Shown here piece by piece: positions 8,364 through 15,982 of a stretch of 64,000 bases of DNA. Position 1 is the first letter of the stretch; each line of letters starts with the position of its first letter. Both the position numbers and the translations under genes were made by a program. The DNA is from DATIRA01 sp963766505 (GTDB lineage: Bacteria; Pseudomonadota; Gammaproteobacteria; Steroidobacterales; Steroidobacteraceae): NCBI GenBank assembly GCA_963766505.1, contig CAVYAL010000005.1, positions 1,116,001 to 1,180,000 of the forward strand, written 5' to 3'. Under the pieces are notes generated by a model, which was not told the origin of the DNA, searched no databases, and saw nothing but the letters and a program-made list of their open reading frames with translations.

Positions 8364-9047
8364 TCACTCCTCATGCCTGTCGGGCTCGATACGGTGCTCG
8401 AGTCCCAGCGACTGCCTGAGCCGTCGCCAGGCGTGGCGCCACGGCCTGTTCGTCCGGCTCGGGTTCGCGTGCGGCCAGGGCGTCGCCGGGACCGGCGCCT
8501 CGAGGAATGAGCACAGGCGGTCCCAGCTGCGCTCCCTGGTCGGATCGAACTCCAGGTATTGCCCTGCCCGCCCGCTGAAGTGCTCGCGAACCGCAGCGTT
8601 GTGGGTCCGGTAGGCGTCGAGCCAGGCCTGCCGGCTCGCTTCGTCCCGGGATGGATCGGCGTGCTCGCCGAACATCCACAGGCGCATCGGCCGGATGCGG
8701 CGGTCGCGGTAGAACTTCACGCAGCTCGCGATCCACGGGTCCTCGTCGCGCAGCGTCAGGATGTACCGGGCTTCCGGATACAGCCCGTAGATCTGGCGCC
8801 AGATGTGAAAGTAGGGATTGTCCGTGAAGGCGTCGAACATCTCGAAGGTCGGCAGCCGGAAATCGCCGGCGTCGATCTGCCGGATCAGCGTCGCGCCGTC
8901 GTCCGCGCCGGGGTAGCTGCCGGGCTTGTCGCCGTTGACCGCGTTGTAACCGAGGATCTTCAGCGCCTCGAACAGCGTCGTGGTGCCGGTCTTGTAGAAA
9001 CCGATGCCGAAGACCTTGCCGCCGAGCCGTGCAGAAGCGTCGGCCAC
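8364..9047 (-). CDS. sulfotransferase family 4-type protein
   Basis: A 227-residue protein with the PAPS loop GIGFYKTGTTTLFEAL near residue 14 and the segment YILTLRDEDPWIASC near 95. This pattern belongs to the Sulfotransfer_4 group, whose substrates are largely unknown. The GTG start at 9047 directly follows the TAA of the DUF6279 lipoprotein gene, and the gene leads into the second minus-strand sulfotransferase with a 6-base gap. These three minus-strand genes look like one operon. Confidence 0.85.
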   Translation of the reverse strand: MADASARLGGKVFGIGFYKTGTTTLFEALKILGYNAVNGDKPGSYPGADDGATLIRQIDAGDFRLPTFEMFDAFTDNPYFHIWRQIYGLYPEARYILTLRDEDPWIASCVKFYRDRRIRPMRLWMFGEHADPSRDEASRQAWLDAYRTHNAAVREHFSGRAGQYLEFDPTRERSWDRLCSFLEAPVPATPWPHANPSRTNRPWRHAWRRLRQSLGLEHRIEPDRHEE

Positions 9048-9050
9048 GTC

Positions 9051-9920
9051 TTAACCGCCCTGGCCCGAGAGACCCTCGACCTCGTCCGCCAGCGCGAGCA
9101 GCCACCGCTCGGCGGAGGTCCGCTGCCCGGGCGTCAGTGTCGCATCCAGCTCGATCAACATGTCGGCGAAACCCTCGCGACCGTGTTCCACCGCGCTGCG
9201 GTAGGCCGGTGTCCACAGCTCGTCGGGCCGTGCGATCAGCTGGAACATCCTCGCCTCGAAATCCGCCGCGGAGTGCCGCCCGGCCAGCGCCGCCGCCAGG
9301 GCCTGTCGCCATGCCCGGCGATTCTCGTGCCATTGTTCCATGATCGACGGATTATTGGCCAAGTAGGCCCGCAGCAGCTCGCGCTGCCCGTCTTCCAGCG
9401 GGCCGACCAGTCGCTCCAGCGCGCGCCTGAGGCGCCTTTCGCGTTGCAACTGCCGCTGCCCTGCGTCGCGTTTCATATGCTTCCGCCAGCTCTTCTCGTC
9501 CTGCTCGGCGAGACTCCCGAGCAGCTCATCCACCTGGGCATCGCTCAGGCCTCGAGCAAGCGTCGTGTAGCCGGGCGCCGCCTGCTCGAAGACGTCCCGC
9601 CAGTACTCCTCGGCCCGCTGCCCCGCTGCCAGCAACTGGTCGCGCTCGAGCCCCGCATCCAACGATGCGGCCATCGCGCGCAGGAATGCCGCGTATCGGT
9701 CGAGCTCGGATTCGCGGTGCCATGCGAGGTTACTGCTGAGTGTCTGCTCCAGCGCTGCAGCCTGCTCCTCGTCCAGCGAGACGAGGCCCTCGAGGTAGAA
9801 CCCGACCACGCTGTCGAGACGGTTATAGACCACCGGGAAAGCGGCGCTGCAGGCCGTGACCGCGAACGCGATCGCGACGACCAGCAGGCCACGGAGCAGA
9901 CCGGCGGTCCGCTGGTTCAT
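9051..9920 (-). CDS. DUF6279-type lipoprotein
   Basis: A 289-residue protein with a lipoprotein signal: Arg-containing N-terminus, hydrophobic LLRGLLVVAIAFAV and lipobox VTAC with Cys near residue 24. The mature part is helical and charged, starting SAAFPVVYNRLDSVVGFYLEG, which matches the DUF6279 family of predicted outer-membrane or periplasmic lipoproteins. I prefer ATG 9920 over the GTG at 9947 because it starts the signal peptide cleanly. No enzymatic motif is visible and the function is unknown. Its place at the head of the sulfotransferase run may be incidental. Confidence 0.8.
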   Translation of the reverse strand: MNQRTAGLLRGLLVVAIAFAVTACSAAFPVVYNRLDSVVGFYLEGLVSLDEEQAAALEQTLSSNLAWHRESELDRYAAFLRAMAASLDAGLERDQLLAAGQRAEEYWRDVFEQAAPGYTTLARGLSDAQVDELLGSLAEQDEKSWRKHMKRDAGQRQLQRERRLRRALERLVGPLEDGQRELLRAYLANNPSIMEQWHENRRAWRQALAAALAGRHSAADFEARMFQLIARPDELWTPAYRSAVEHGREGFADMLIELDATLTPGQRTSAERWLLALADEVEGLSGQGG

Positions 9921-9975
9921 TGACAGTCGCTGTCTCAGGTCCCGCACACTCTTGTTCCCCGCGGCTGCGGCGCGC

Positions 9976-10686
9976 TCAGAAGCCGAACCCCTCGCCCGGT
10001 TCCAGCGGCTCGGGCTCCACTGGTTCGATGAGATCGGCGCCCTGGTTGCGCGCGTTGTTCACCCGGGGGCTGACCGGATGACACTGCAACTGCTCCGGAT
10101 CGCAGGGTCGCAGCAGTGGCTGGAGCATTTCCACCGCCTGGCCTCGGCTATCGAGCCACTGCGGATGGGTCGCCGGTGGCAGTATCACCGGCATTCGGTC
10201 GTGTATGTGGGCCACCGACGCCGTCGCGGCGGTCGTCACGATCGCGCAGGACTCCAGTGCCTCGCCGGAGACGCGATCGGTCCACCGCTCCCACAGCGCG
10301 GCCATCGCGAACGGCTCGCCGCTGGCCTGCCGGATGAAGAACGGCTGCTTGCGCCCGCCCGAGCGCTGCCACTCGAAGTAGCCGTCGGCCAGCACCAGGC
10401 AGCGGCGCCGGCGGAACCCGACCCGGAACGACGGCTTGTCGGCCAGCGTCTCGGCCCGGGCGTTGATCATCCGTGCCCCGATCGACCGCTCCTTTGCCCA
10501 GGATGGCACGAGACCCCAGTAGAGCATCGCGAGCTCGCGACGGGCCGGATCGCCGGTCTCCCGCAAGGCCGCGACGAACTGCGTAGGCGCGATGTTGTAG
10601 CGCGGCTCGACGGCAGGCGCATCCGGCACGCCGAACAGCCGGGTCACGGCCTCATGCGGCGAGAAGAATGCGAAGCGTCCGCACAC
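9976..10686 (-). CDS. yedK: SOS response-associated (SRAP/HMCES) protein
   Basis: A 236-residue SRAP-domain protein. Catalytic Cys2 follows the initiator Met (MCGRFA), with N31 in YNIAPTQ, the ADGYFEW glutamate and the HDRMPVIL histidine all present. YedK/HMCES proteins crosslink covalently through Cys2 to abasic sites in single-stranded DNA and so protect them from nicking. Length fits the family (about 220-240). It lies just downstream of the ABC permease on the same strand with a 10-base gap, possibly co-transcribed. No LexA box was sought successfully upstream. Confidence 0.93.
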   Translation of the reverse strand: MCGRFAFFSPHEAVTRLFGVPDAPAVEPRYNIAPTQFVAALRETGDPARRELAMLYWGLVPSWAKERSIGARMINARAETLADKPSFRVGFRRRRCLVLADGYFEWQRSGGRKQPFFIRQASGEPFAMAALWERWTDRVSGEALESCAIVTTAATASVAHIHDRMPVILPPATHPQWLDSRGQAVEMLQPLLRPCDPEQLQCHPVSPRVNNARNQGADLIEPVEPEPLEPGEGFGF

Positions 10687-10696
10687 GGCCTGGGCC

Positions 10697-11509
10697 CTAC
10701 TCCCGCAGGCCCGTGCCCCGATTCATCAGCCATACGCAGGACGCGAACAGCAGGATCGTCGCGGTCACCATCACCGTGAACGCGACTGCGACGCTCACGT
10801 CCGACTCGCCGAGGAAGCCGTAGCGGAACGCATTGACCATGTACAGCACCGGGTTCGCGAGCGAGAGGTGCTGCGCCCATTCGGGCAGCAGGCTGATCGA
10901 GTAGAACACTCCGCCGAGGTAGGTGAGCGGAGTGAGGATGAAGGTCGGAATGAAGGAGATCTGGTCGAAGTTCTTCGCGAAGACCGCGTTGATGAAGCCG
11001 GCGAGCGAGAACACCAGCGAGGTCAGCAGCACAGCGCCGATCACGATCAGCGGGTGCTCGACGTGCAGCCGCGTGAAGAACAGCGCGATCACCGCGACGA
11101 CGAGGCCCACCAGCAGTCCGCGCAGCAGCCCGCCGGCAACGTAGCCGAGCACGATCAGCCAGTTCGGCAGCGGGGCCACCAGCAGTTCCTCGATGTGCCG
11201 CCCGAACTTCGCGCCGAAGAAAGAGGACACGACGTTGCCGTAGCTGTTCGTGATCACCGACATCATGATCAGCCCGGGCGCGATGTACTGCATGTAGCTG
11301 AAGCCGCCCATGTCGCCGATGCGCCGGCCGATCAGGCTGCCGAAGATGATGAAATACAGCGTCGCGGTGATCGCCGGCGGCACCAGCGTCTGCGCCCAGA
11401 TGCGGACGATCCGGCCGAACTCGCGAATCACGATCGTGCGGAAGCCGACCAGCCGCGCATCCACCGGGTCGCCTCGCGCGGGCACTGCTTCGCCGGCGGC
11501 CTCGCTCAT
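10697..11509 (-). CDS. yadH: ABC-2 type transporter permease (YadH-like)
   Basis: A 270-residue integral membrane protein with six hydrophobic segments (for example LVPPAITATLYFIIFGSLIG and the last TVMVTATILLFASCVWLM). The layout matches YadH-type ABC-2 permeases. ATG 11509 overlaps the stop of the ATPase gene as ATGA, showing translational coupling; the open frame continuing upstream inside the ATPase gene is an antiparallel artefact. It pairs with the adjacent ATPase to form an exporter. The substrate is not known for the family. Confidence 0.9.
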   Translation of the reverse strand: MSEAAGEAVPARGDPVDARLVGFRTIVIREFGRIVRIWAQTLVPPAITATLYFIIFGSLIGRRIGDMGGFSYMQYIAPGLIMMSVITNSYGNVVSSFFGAKFGRHIEELLVAPLPNWLIVLGYVAGGLLRGLLVGLVVAVIALFFTRLHVEHPLIVIGAVLLTSLVFSLAGFINAVFAKNFDQISFIPTFILTPLTYLGGVFYSISLLPEWAQHLSLANPVLYMVNAFRYGFLGESDVSVAVAFTVMVTATILLFASCVWLMNRGTGLRE

Positions 11510-12456
11510 GCGCCCGCCACGGCCCGGGCCTTGCCGGTGCCGACGTCCCGACCCTCGACCAGGCGCATGAAGAGTTCCTCGAGGCGGTTCGCCTTGTTGC
11601 GCATGCTGAGCACCTCGATGCCGAATCCACTGAGCGCCGCGAAGACCTCGTTCAGGTTCTGCTCCTTGCTTACCTCCACCTCGAGCGTTCGATCGTCCGT
11701 CAGCGAGATGCGGTAGCCCGGCAGCACCGGCGCAGCGCTCACCGGATCGCGCAGGTTCAGCACGAACACTTCGCTGTGCAGCTTGCGCAGCACGGTCGCC
11801 ATCCGGTCGTGCTCGATGATGCGTCCCTCGTCGATGATGGCGATGTTCCTGCAGAGCGTCTCCGCTTCCTCGAGATAGTGAGTGGTGAGGATGATGGTCG
11901 TGCCGTTCGCATTGATCCTGCGCAGGAAGTCCCACATCGAGCGTCGCACCTCGATGTCCACGCCAGCCGTCGGCTCGTCCAGGATCAGCAGCCGCGGCTC
12001 GTGCAGCAGCGCGCGGGCGATCATCAGGCGGCGCTTCATTCCACCGGACAGCGACCGCGAAACGGCATCGCGCTTGTCCCACAGCTGCAGCTCCCTGAGC
12101 CAGTACTCCGCCCGCTCCCGGGCCAGCCGGCGCGGCAGGCCATAGAAACCGGCCTGGTTCACCAGGATCGTCAGCACCTTTTCGAACTGGTTGAAGTTGA
12201 TCTCCTGCGGCACGACACCGAGGCAGGCCTTGGCCGCCTCGAGCTCCCGGTCCACGTCGTGGCCGAAGACCTCGACCTGGCCCGAAGTCTTCTTGACCAG
12301 CGAGCAGACGATGCCGATGGCTGTCGTCTTGCCCGCGCCATTCGGTCCGAGCAGCGCGAAGAAGTCGCCCTCCTCGACCGCGAGGTCGATTCCCTTGAGC
12401 GCCTGGACGCCGTTGTCGTAGGTCTTGACGAGCTGCTTCAGTGACAGGGCGTGCAT
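11506..12456 (-). CDS. yadG: ABC transporter ATP-binding protein (YadG-like)
   Basis: A 316-residue ATPase: Walker A GPNGAGKTT near residue 38, signature LSGGMKRR near 136, Walker B LLILDEPTAGVD near 156 and the H-loop TTHYLEEAE near 193. A C-terminal domain of about 90 residues is typical of the YadG/NodI/DrrA group. The ATG at 12456 is chosen over an upstream TTG. It is coupled to the permease gene by a 4-base overlap. Cytoplasmic, energises export through the neighbour. Confidence 0.92.
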   Translation of the reverse strand: MHALSLKQLVKTYDNGVQALKGIDLAVEEGDFFALLGPNGAGKTTAIGIVCSLVKKTSGQVEVFGHDVDRELEAAKACLGVVPQEINFNQFEKVLTILVNQAGFYGLPRRLARERAEYWLRELQLWDKRDAVSRSLSGGMKRRLMIARALLHEPRLLILDEPTAGVDIEVRRSMWDFLRRINANGTTIILTTHYLEEAETLCRNIAIIDEGRIIEHDRMATVLRKLHSEVFVLNLRDPVSAAPVLPGYRISLTDDRTLEVEVSKEQNLNEVFAALSGFGIEVLSMRNKANRLEELFMRLVEGRDVGTGKARAVAGA

Positions 12457-12588
12457 GCTGCGGGAGGTACGCAAAAAAGGGCTCGAAGGTTACTTTCGGG
12501 GTCGCCGAGCGGCAAGGCAAGGCGCCGGGCGCCAGCGGCGTGCGGCGGACCGCTTGTCGTCCGGCCCCCGGCATCGCATCGTACGGAC

Positions 12589-12966
12589 ATGCTAACCCGG
12601 GCGCTGGCCGACCTCGTCCTGCTCGTGCACGCCGCCTTCGTGCTGTTCGTCGTGCTGGGCGGATTCGCGGTGCTCAGGTGGCCCAGGCTCGCCTGGATTC
12701 ACCTGCCGGCCGCCGCCTGGGGCGCCCTGATCGAGTTCGCCGGCTGGATCTGCCCGCTCACGCCGCTCGAGAACCGGCTCCGCCGCGCGGCTGGCGACGC
12801 GGGCTACCAGGACGGCTTCGTCGAGCACTATCTGCTCGGCTGGCTGTACCCGGAAACGCTGGACCGCTCGATGCAGGTCGGACTCGGCCTGGCCGTGCTC
12901 GCTGTCAACCTCGTCGCATACGGCTGGGTAGTGGCACGCCGCCGCGCGCGGACGACCCGTCGCTGA
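12589..12966 (+). CDS. DUF2784 small membrane protein
   Basis: A 125-residue protein with three or four hydrophobic segments. It starts MLTRALADLVLLVHAAFVLF and contains the family-like stretch CPLTPLENRLRRAAGDAGY followed by GFVEHYLL. These match DUF2784, small inner-membrane proteins of unknown function. The open frame begins 46 codons earlier but only the part from ATG 12589 looks like protein. Its 3' end overlaps the convergent unknown gene by 62 bases. Confidence 0.8.
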   Translation: MLTRALADLVLLVHAAFVLFVVLGGFAVLRWPRLAWIHLPAAAWGALIEFAGWICPLTPLENRLRRAAGDAGYQDGFVEHYLLGWLYPETLDRSMQVGLGLAVLAVNLVAYGWVVARRRARTTRR

Positions 12967-13594
12967 GGATCGATCCCGGCAGGCACAGGCCGAACCAGTG
13001 CACCCATTGCAGGCCCGCGGCAGAGCCCCTGGCAACCGCATCGGCCAGCGCGGGCCAGAACTTCGGATGCGCGCTCCATCTCGGGCGGACCAGGTCGGAC
13101 GACGATGCGAGCGCTGCGCAACGCGACGGCGTCAGGTCGGCCAGGCTGCGCTCGGACCCGGAGGGGAGGCCGAAGGCAAGCCGCGCCGTGTGCGGCGCCG
13201 AGCCGATCAACTGGGCCAGGAATGCCAGCGCCTGCTGACCGAACGCAAATGCCGCGCCTGCGCCCGTACCCGGTTCCAGGCTGTGTCCTCGCCACTCGGA
13301 CTGGTCCGCGACGCCGGCCGACACCGGCAGGACCTCGACCAGAAGGCGCAACTCGAACAGCGCGAACGGACAGTCCGCAGCCAGCGACAGCCCTTGCGGT
13401 TCGAGCCCGAGGAGCCTGTCGCGAGCCGCCGCGGGCAGTTCGAAGCGTTGGTCAGTCGCATGCTCGGGCAGCAGCGCCAGTTCCAGGAACCAGCGATTCA
13501 GGTCGCCCAGGTCCCGCCTGACAGGCCCCCACAGTAGTCCTCGCCGGGCTCGCCAGCCTGGCTCTGGGGATTCCCGGGTCCAGCATGAGTGCAT
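12905..13594 (-). CDS. unrecognised protein divergent from FlhC-like gene
   Basis: A 229-residue frame with strongly GC-rich third positions and a plausible globular composition, so I take it as a real gene. I do not recognise the family. Visible features are the helical stretch DLNRWFLELALLPE, then CPFALFELRLLVEVLP, a central AFLAQLIGSAPHTARL and a Trp-rich tail (LQWVHWFGLCLP). It has no signal peptide and no clear membrane helix. It is divergent from an FlhC-like regulator with a shared operator region, which suggests coregulation. Function unknown. Confidence 0.6.
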   Translation of the reverse strand: MHSCWTRESPEPGWRARRGLLWGPVRRDLGDLNRWFLELALLPEHATDQRFELPAAARDRLLGLEPQGLSLAADCPFALFELRLLVEVLPVSAGVADQSEWRGHSLEPGTGAGAAFAFGQQALAFLAQLIGSAPHTARLAFGLPSGSERSLADLTPSRCAALASSSDLVRPRWSAHPKFWPALADAVARGSAAGLQWVHWFGLCLPGSILSDGSSARGGVPLPSRMRRG

Positions 13595-13604
13595 GACAGT
13601 TTCT

Positions 13605-13674
13605 CCAAATATGGTCTAAACGGACCATATTTGGTTATAGACTGCCATATGTGGTTCTGTTGGACCATATTTGG
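13605..13674. promoter_or_regulatory. repeated operator of the divergent flhC-like pair
   Basis: CCAAATATGGTC (13605-13616) is a perfect inverted copy of GACCATATTTGG (13623-13634), with a 6-base spacer. The same 12-mer recurs exactly at 13663-13674, and a degenerate copy (9/12) sits at 13643-13654. The three same-orientation copies begin at 13623, 13643 and 13663, exactly 20 bases apart, so they lie on one face of the helix. The set fills the gap between divergent genes and is very likely a cooperative protein-binding site. Confidence 0.82.
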
Positions 13675-13706
13675 CGGGAAAGCACAAATAGAGGGTCAAG
13701 GGAGCC

Positions 13707-14294
13707 ATGCGAATCACTGACTGCCGCTACGACCGTGACCGGCTGCGCCTCGATGTCGCGTTCCGCCTGATCGGCCACGAGGCCCGCACCCGGACAATCC
13801 GGCTCGCCACCAGGCTGTCGGACGACCGCATTCGACGGCTCTACCGGGAATACGTTCAGGCCGACCCGGGTTTTGAGGTCCGCCGGCGACGTGGCCGATC
13901 GCCGCGCCAGATGTCGCATTTCCGGCGATCGCTGGTCCATGAGTTCCAGGCGGCGGCGCTGGCATCGATGCTGCGTGCCTGTGGTCTGCTCTCCAGCGGC
14001 GGGCTCTTGCGGAACCCGGAGCCCACTGATGTCGCTCTGCTCTGCGATATCTACGAAACCTACCAGAAATTGTGCCTAAATGTCTTGATAAGCTTCGAAC
14101 ACGCCTGGTACTTGACCGAAGTGTTGGCACGCGGCGACGAGTTCCTGCTTGCGCCCTGCCCCGACTGCGACGCGTACTGGATCCGGGACTCGCTCTCGTT
14201 ACTGCCATACAACTGCGCCGCCTGCCGCTCCGGCGATACGGCCGGCTTGATCGTGGCGCTGGCTCCAGACGCGGATTGCCCGGGCGGTTGCTAA
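13707..14294 (+). CDS. FlhC-like transcriptional activator, without FlhD in the window
   Basis: A 195-residue protein, the same length as FlhC. The C-terminal zinc site is formed by C151-x2-C154 and C170-x2-C173, and the region RRGRSPRQMSHF matches the Ser-Pro-Arg motif of FlhC proteins. FlhC normally works as an FlhD4C2 complex that activates flagellar class II genes; related pairs (SetCD, AcaCD) control conjugative elements. No FlhD and no flagellar or transfer gene is in view, so the partner and targets are unknown. The start has AGGGAG about 6 bases upstream. The upstream repeats may be its own binding site. Confidence 0.75.
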   Translation: MRITDCRYDRDRLRLDVAFRLIGHEARTRTIRLATRLSDDRIRRLYREYVQADPGFEVRRRRGRSPRQMSHFRRSLVHEFQAAALASMLRACGLLSSGGLLRNPEPTDVALLCDIYETYQKLCLNVLISFEHAWYLTEVLARGDEFLLAPCPDCDAYWIRDSLSLLPYNCAACRSGDTAGLIVALAPDADCPGGC

Positions 14295-14324
14295 ACTGCT
14301 GCGGGCCCCGCCCACCGGTGACCC

Positions 14325-15272
14325 TTGCAAGCTCCCAACGTATTCGCTGGTCCCTACCTCGACCGCGCCGCCGAACTGCGCAAGGACGCCGCGTTTCTAG
14401 AATCCGCGCTTCGCGACCCTGAGTCCTGGATCGTCCCGCTGTGGCGGTCCCGCAGCCTGATCGAGAAGACCGCGGACGGCGCGCGGGCCGTGATGCTTGC
14501 CGGGAGTCACCAGGTACGGGCACGGATCGAGGACTCACAACTCGTGATGCTGGGCCGCTTCCGCGGACGGATCTGCTTCGCTGCGGAACTCGAGGCCTGT
14601 GAGCCTCCTCCCGTCACGCCCAATGGCGCCAGCTTCGAGGACCTCCGGCTGGCCGGCGGCCTGCTCTGCCCCGAGGAGGCCGGCCTGCTGGCCTACGCGA
14701 GGGCGATGGTCCACTGGCGCAGCCGGAGCCGCTACTGCGGCCGCTGCGGAGCGACAACCGTAGCCGCGTCCGCAGGTCACGTGGCCCGCTGCAGCAATCC
14801 CGACTGCGGCAACGAGCAGTTTCCCAGGCTCGACCCCGCCGTCATCGTGCTGGTCACCGATGGCGAGCGTGCCGCGCTCGGTCGCCAGGCCGCATGGCCG
14901 GCCGGCCGGTACTCGACAATTGCGGGCTTCGTCGAGCCCGGCGAGAGCCTCGAGGACGCGGTCCGCAGGGAGGTGCTCGAGGAAACCGGGCTGCGCGTGT
15001 CCGAACTGCGCTACCACTCCTCGCAACCCTGGCCGTTTCCCTCCTCGCTGATGGTCGGATTCGTCGCCACCGCCGAGCCGGGGTCGGTCATCCGGGTCGA
15101 CGATGAGCTCGAGGATGCCCGCTGGTTCAGCCGTAAGGACATCGCTTCGGGCTCGCCTGGCCTGCCGCCGCCGCAGTCGGTTTCGTTCCGCCTGATCGAG
15201 GACTGGTACGACTCGGGCAGCGATGTCCCGCTCAGGCAGACGCCGGGCGTGAAGCTCTGGACATCCCGCTGA
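14325..15272 (+). CDS. nudC: NAD(H) pyrophosphatase, NudC-type Nudix hydrolase
   Basis: A 315-residue protein with an N-terminal domain, a four-Cys zinc ribbon (CGRCG then CSNPDC, around 140-165) and a Nudix box GFVEPGESLEDAVRREVLEE. The SQPWPFPSS motif after the box is diagnostic for NADH pyrophosphatases. NudC cleaves NAD(H) to NMN and AMP and can remove NAD caps from RNA. The start codon appears to be TTG at 14325, since no ATG or GTG in frame gives a complete N-terminus; this is uncertain by a few codons. It follows the FlhC-like gene by 30 bases. Confidence 0.92.
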   Translation: MQAPNVFAGPYLDRAAELRKDAAFLESALRDPESWIVPLWRSRSLIEKTADGARAVMLAGSHQVRARIEDSQLVMLGRFRGRICFAAELEACEPPPVTPNGASFEDLRLAGGLLCPEEAGLLAYARAMVHWRSRSRYCGRCGATTVAASAGHVARCSNPDCGNEQFPRLDPAVIVLVTDGERAALGRQAAWPAGRYSTIAGFVEPGESLEDAVRREVLEETGLRVSELRYHSSQPWPFPSSLMVGFVATAEPGSVIRVDDELEDARWFSRKDIASGSPGLPPPQSVSFRLIEDWYDSGSDVPLRQTPGVKLWTSR

Positions 15273-15355
15273 AGCTGATCGCGCAGTTCGTCCTTGTCTG
15301 GTGGCACGGACGGCTTACGATGCACTTCTGTAAGTAAGCCCGGATCAAACCCAGC

Positions 15356-15967
15356 ATGGAATTCTCCCCAGCTTCCGTCCTGAGCATTGCGCTCGGCATC
15401 GCACTGGCCGCGGCGACCGGATTCCGGGTGTTCGTGCCGCTGCTCGTGGCCGGCCTCGCGGCGCGGGCTGGCATGATTCCGCTCACAGACACGTTCCAGT
15501 GGCTCGCGAGCACACCGGCGCTGCTGATGCTAGGCACTGCCGCCGTGTTCGAGGTGCTCGCCTACTACATCCCGGGCGTGGACCATGCGCTCGACCTGGT
15601 GGCGGGTCCCGTCACGGTCGCGGCGGGCGTGGTCGCCAGCGCAGCGGTGATGGCGGACATTCCGCCCGAACTGATGTGGCCGCTCGCGGTGATCGCCGGA
15701 GGCGGCATCGCCGGACTCACCAAGGGCTCCGCAGCCGTGCTGCGCGCCAAGTCCGGCCTGCTGACCGGCGGCCTCGCGAACCCGGTCGTATCGACGGTCG
15801 AGACAGCCAGCGCGACCGGCCTCTCGATACTGGCGATCGTGCTGCCGCTGCTCGCGCTGGTCGCAATCGTCGCGCTGGTCTGGTGGTCGGCACGCAAGGC
15901 AGGCCGCATCGTGTTCGGCCGCGGCCGGCGTGCCGGGCAGCCGGAAACGCCGACCCACGGCCCCTGA
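15356..15967 (+). CDS. DUF4126 membrane protein
   Basis: A 203-residue inner-membrane protein with five to six hydrophobic segments. Glycine- and alanine-rich motifs such as GIALAAATGFRVFVPLL, YYIPGVDHALDLVAGP and AGLTKGSAAVLRAKS match DUF4126. ATG 15356 opens the first membrane segment. It is followed after 15 bases by the NRDE gene. Function of the family is not established. Confidence 0.83.
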   Translation: MEFSPASVLSIALGIALAAATGFRVFVPLLVAGLAARAGMIPLTDTFQWLASTPALLMLGTAAVFEVLAYYIPGVDHALDLVAGPVTVAAGVVASAAVMADIPPELMWPLAVIAGGGIAGLTKGSAAVLRAKSGLLTGGLANPVVSTVETASATGLSILAIVLPLLALVAIVALVWWSARKAGRIVFGRGRRAGQPETPTHGP

Positions 15968-15982
15968 ACAACCCGGCCGCCA

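Noticed and set aside
10697..12574. Single 625-codon frame suggesting a fused ABC protein
   Set aside because: Only the C-terminal 270 residues (permease) are sensible; the rest is an off-frame reading of the separate ATPase gene.
13605..13682. 20-base repeats as replication iterons or a CRISPR
   Set aside because: Only three short repeats with no Rep, DnaA boxes or cas genes; position between divergent genes favours an operator.
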